Assembly (NCBI RefSeq): GCF_040807025.1 | Contig: NC_090942.1 | Coordinates: 35,604,911 to 35,668,910 of the forward strand | Origin: Struthio camelus | Taxonomy: Eukaryota > Chordata > Aves > Struthioniformes > Struthionidae | Direction: 5' to 3' | DNA length: 64,000 nucleotides | In this document: in pieces, positions 61,201 to 64,000 of the stretch | Numbering within the stretch: position 1 is the first letter of the stretch | Layout of the letters: every line of letters begins with the position of its first letter | Made by a program: the position numbers and the translations under genes | The notes under the pieces: model-generated | Databases searched by the model: none | What the model was told of the DNA's origin: nothing | The model's input: only the letters and a program-made list of their open reading frames with translations

Positions 61201-64000
61201 TGGGACAGTTATTCATCTGAGCACTGTGTTATACACTCTTCACACGTATGATTTTGTGCATATGCTAGCTTTTGCAGGAGTGGACATGGTGGATTTCATG
61301 TTGTAGTATTTCTGGTGCAGTATGTCTTATTGAAGAAGTAGCACTGGAATAGGATATGGGCCTTTTTCTTGTCATAATAAGAAATCTTAGTTTTATTTGT
61401 GGCATGATAAAAAATAACTATACATTTACAAATTATCTGAAGAATTTTAAAATAGCAGACAGTTCTATAAATAATTAACATATATAGAATACATAATGAT
61501 GTTTTGTAGTTTATCTTTTGATCAGCGCTCATGTGGCGCAATCTGCATAACTCACAACCACCCCAAACTAAGAAACACAGGATGTCTACATCACTGCCTC
61601 TGTTCCACATACATACACTTGCACGCACAGATAAGCACACACAAACACACCTACAAGCAGATGATTTTGGCTGCAGTTAATGAACAAGGAGGCTACGGAA
61701 AGGAATGTATGATGACATCTCTTCATCAGAAGTTGAGGTCATATGATCGTGAGTGATATGGTTAAATAAACTCACTAATTAGTGTTGAAATAGGTAATAT
61801 ATTTAAAATGAGAAACATGATTTTAATGGAACTTTAGAGTTAATTATGGCTAGTGGATGCTATTATTAAACACAATTTGTTCCTTTCTGTTCTGATTGCT
61901 AAGTTATTTTTAACATGGTGTTAGTTTACAGAGCTTCTCAGGGAGTTGAACTCCTCCTGGTCTATTCTCCTGTAATTTTCGGGTAAACAGTCCGAAATGG
62001 ACAAGTCTCACAGAGAAATAAAAATGTTGAGATAATTTCAGTGTAAATTTTGCTGCAGTATGAAGGAAGTTAGCCAATAATTATTATATCAGTGCACTAG
62101 ACATGCCCATCATTTATTGTTTTTTCCTGTGCTTTACAAATATTCTTTATGTTAATGTTAGGATTGAATATAAGAAATGCAATCTGTTGTAAGATAGAAA
62201 CTCTGAGAACTTAGCTGTTGCCAAAATGGACTTAGAAAACGTAAAAATTTAGACATTTTCTTTTTCTCCTAAGGAAGATGTATAAGACAGTATTGCCGCA
62301 GGTTAGACAGAATCATACAAATATTTAGAAAGCGGAACAAAATGAACAACACTGCCTTTCCACACCTATCATTTGAATTTCTCTGCTAAGTGCAGGAACA
62401 TTCCATTGTTCTTTGTCTGCTTGACTTCCCAATATCTACCTAGTATCCATGAGCCTTTCTCCTCGGATCATACTAGCACCTTATAAAACCCTAATGACAC
62501 AGAAAAAAATACTTCTCTGCAGTTTTTGATTTTATGCAAAGTTTTGGATTGAACCAATAATAAAGCTTTATAAGAAAAAAAAAGACTAGCGTCAGAGGAG
62601 AACTCATAAAAAGGAGTCACGGAGAGGCAAGAGAGTCATCGAGAGTTCATCATTTGGTTCACTACATTGCCGTGAAGAACTTGTCACAGCCCCCTTACCA
62701 CGCTGCTGGCTAGCCTCGGTTCTTGCCTGCGTGTGTGTCATTTTAACCACGAGCACAAAGTGATCATATGCCATCTTGACTAGCCCAGAGTTATTTTGAC
62801 GACTCTCTTTTTGTATTTTCCTGGTATCCCTAAAAGTCTGTGACAATCCAGAATAGTCTGTGCCCCTGCGTATCCTCTTGGCCTAGCGATCCTTTGCTGT
62901 GCTAACAAAATCCCCCGGAGTACTTGGAAGGAAGTACACGGTAGCGCTGGGCTACCAAGCAGGTACGAGCCGGGAGCTGGTAGGTAGGCCTCCATTTACT
63001 GCCTGAGCAATGCTGCAGATGCGTCTGCCTAGCTGTGTCCCCTGTTGTCCTGACTTACTGGTTGCCTTTCTACATGGACCTCGGACCTAAGCTACAGGTA
63101 GCCTTCTCTCCAGCCCTATTTCTTGGACAGACCTTGAACTCGTGATATGGGAAGCCCTGTCTCCAGCCCTCTCTCCTGGTGGTCCGGGCTGGATGCTTTG
63201 GATAGGCACTGGACGTGGCTGAGTGCCTTGCCGTGCTAGGGACTGGTGATGGATGGTGCCCCAACCACCCCCAGGTCTGCTGGGGCTGTGAGGCTGCTCC
63301 CTGTCAGGGTCAGTGCCTGCCTGTGCCGTGGTCCTCGGCTTTCCTCCCTCGCGGCAGCCCCACTGGTGCTGCTCTCCGAGGGCTCAGCCGAGGCCGGGGT
63401 CCGTGGGTTTTGTGGCACTTCTTCTTGCAGCTACCAGGTACAGCGGGGCGAGCTGCTGAACCGACAGGGAGGCTGCGCAGCAGGGGGATTCAACAAGTTG
63501 CAGCAGAGCTGAGGCTGGACAAAGCTTTTGTTCCTTTTCAAATCCTAGCATCTAGTTGCAACCTTTCTTCAAGTGCATTCAAAGCCTATTTGCTGCTTTT
63601 ACATTTACAATCTACAGTAAAGTGCATTTAAAAACAAAATTAATAGACCATATTCATCTCTTTCCTTGGTGCTGCCTAATTTCGCTGAACAGCTTGGTAA
63701 GAGCGCATACGCAGATGGGCCCAGCTTCCTAGGTACACCTTCGTAGTCTACTAACCTTCATCATTCTCGGAAAGGTGGTACAGATTCATGCCAGTTAGCT
63801 ATATATTTCTTGAAGTATAATGACTTTCAGTACACAGTCATGCAGTGGAAATAAAAACATCTATTTTTTACAGCACTTCAAGACTCCTTTTACTACTCTG
63901 CGAGTGTGTATTTACGTAATATTATGTTGGTTATAGTCAAAGACATTCGGTAGGAATTTGGCCCCAGTCCTGCAGTTAATAAAAGGAAGGTGTGGGAGTC
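55230..64000. other. Upstream non-coding region
   Basis: No coding exon recognised on either strand. AT-rich, with a T-run near 56470, an A-run at 61100-61116, a 22-bp tandem duplication at 58696-58738, a short hairpin near 59780-59800 (stem ATTGACTG/CAGTCAAT) and a GC-rich pocket at about 63180-63480. It may belong to the SLC38A2 to SLC38A4 interval if gene order is as in mammals. Confidence 0.5.
58696..58738. repeat. 22-bp tandem duplication
   Basis: GTTCTCTAGGTAAGAGTTTCTT at 58696-58717 is followed directly by a copy (58718-58738) lacking only the last base. Each copy contains an AG then GTAAGAG donor-like sequence. Confidence 0.9.

Noticed and set aside
63180-63631. Plus-strand frames of 138 and 88 codons in a GC-rich pocket
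   Set aside because: Composition effect only; no recognisable domain and several overlapping frames of similar length.

Overview
This is a eukaryotic, vertebrate window, most likely from a bird. Two adjacent paralogous genes of the SLC38 family (system A amino acid transporters) are recognisable on the minus strand. The bird assignment is an inference. It rests on near-identity of the encoded proteins to vertebrate SNAT1 and SNAT2, compact introns, no Alu or L1 type repeats, and only faint old amniote SINE relics. A non-avian reptile is not excluded.

Layout. Positions 1-13150 hold the 5' part of SLC38A1 (SNAT1). One coding exon, with the start codon, lies at 3756-3874. A long 5'UTR intron leads back to a CpG island at about 12300-13150; all later coding exons lie beyond the left edge. 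Positions 13200-36390 are intergenic, with scattered GC-rich pockets, MIR-like SINE relics and no convincing gene. Positions 36390-51804 hold SLC38A2 (SNAT2): 15 coding exons mapped to the base, 1503 nt in total, encoding 500 residues, with a 3'UTR of about 2.95 kb. Positions 51690-53300 hold its 5' regulatory region: two CpG-rich blocks, a CRE half-site, an E-box and an amino-acid-response (C/EBP-ATF) site in the same kind of position as the intron 1 element reported for human SLC38A2. A separate CpG island at 54300-55220 has a full CRE palindrome, GC boxes, a GT/GA microsatellite and a good plus-strand splice donor. It may be a divergent non-coding promoter. Positions 55230-64000 look non-coding.

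How it works together. SNAT1 and SNAT2 are Na+-coupled importers of small neutral amino acids such as glutamine and alanine. They sit in tandem, in the same orientation. Their first coding exons have the same length (119 nt) and phase, as expected for paralogues from a tandem duplication. C/EBP-ATF-type motifs near both 5' ends raise the possibility of shared control by amino acid supply.

No previously undescribed system was found. The items most worth checking are the response elements near both promoters, a perfect DR1 nuclear receptor site in the SLC38A1 intron, the (TC)n tract upstream of SLC38A2 exon 13, and a short putative membrane-anchor reading frame at 28137-28332.
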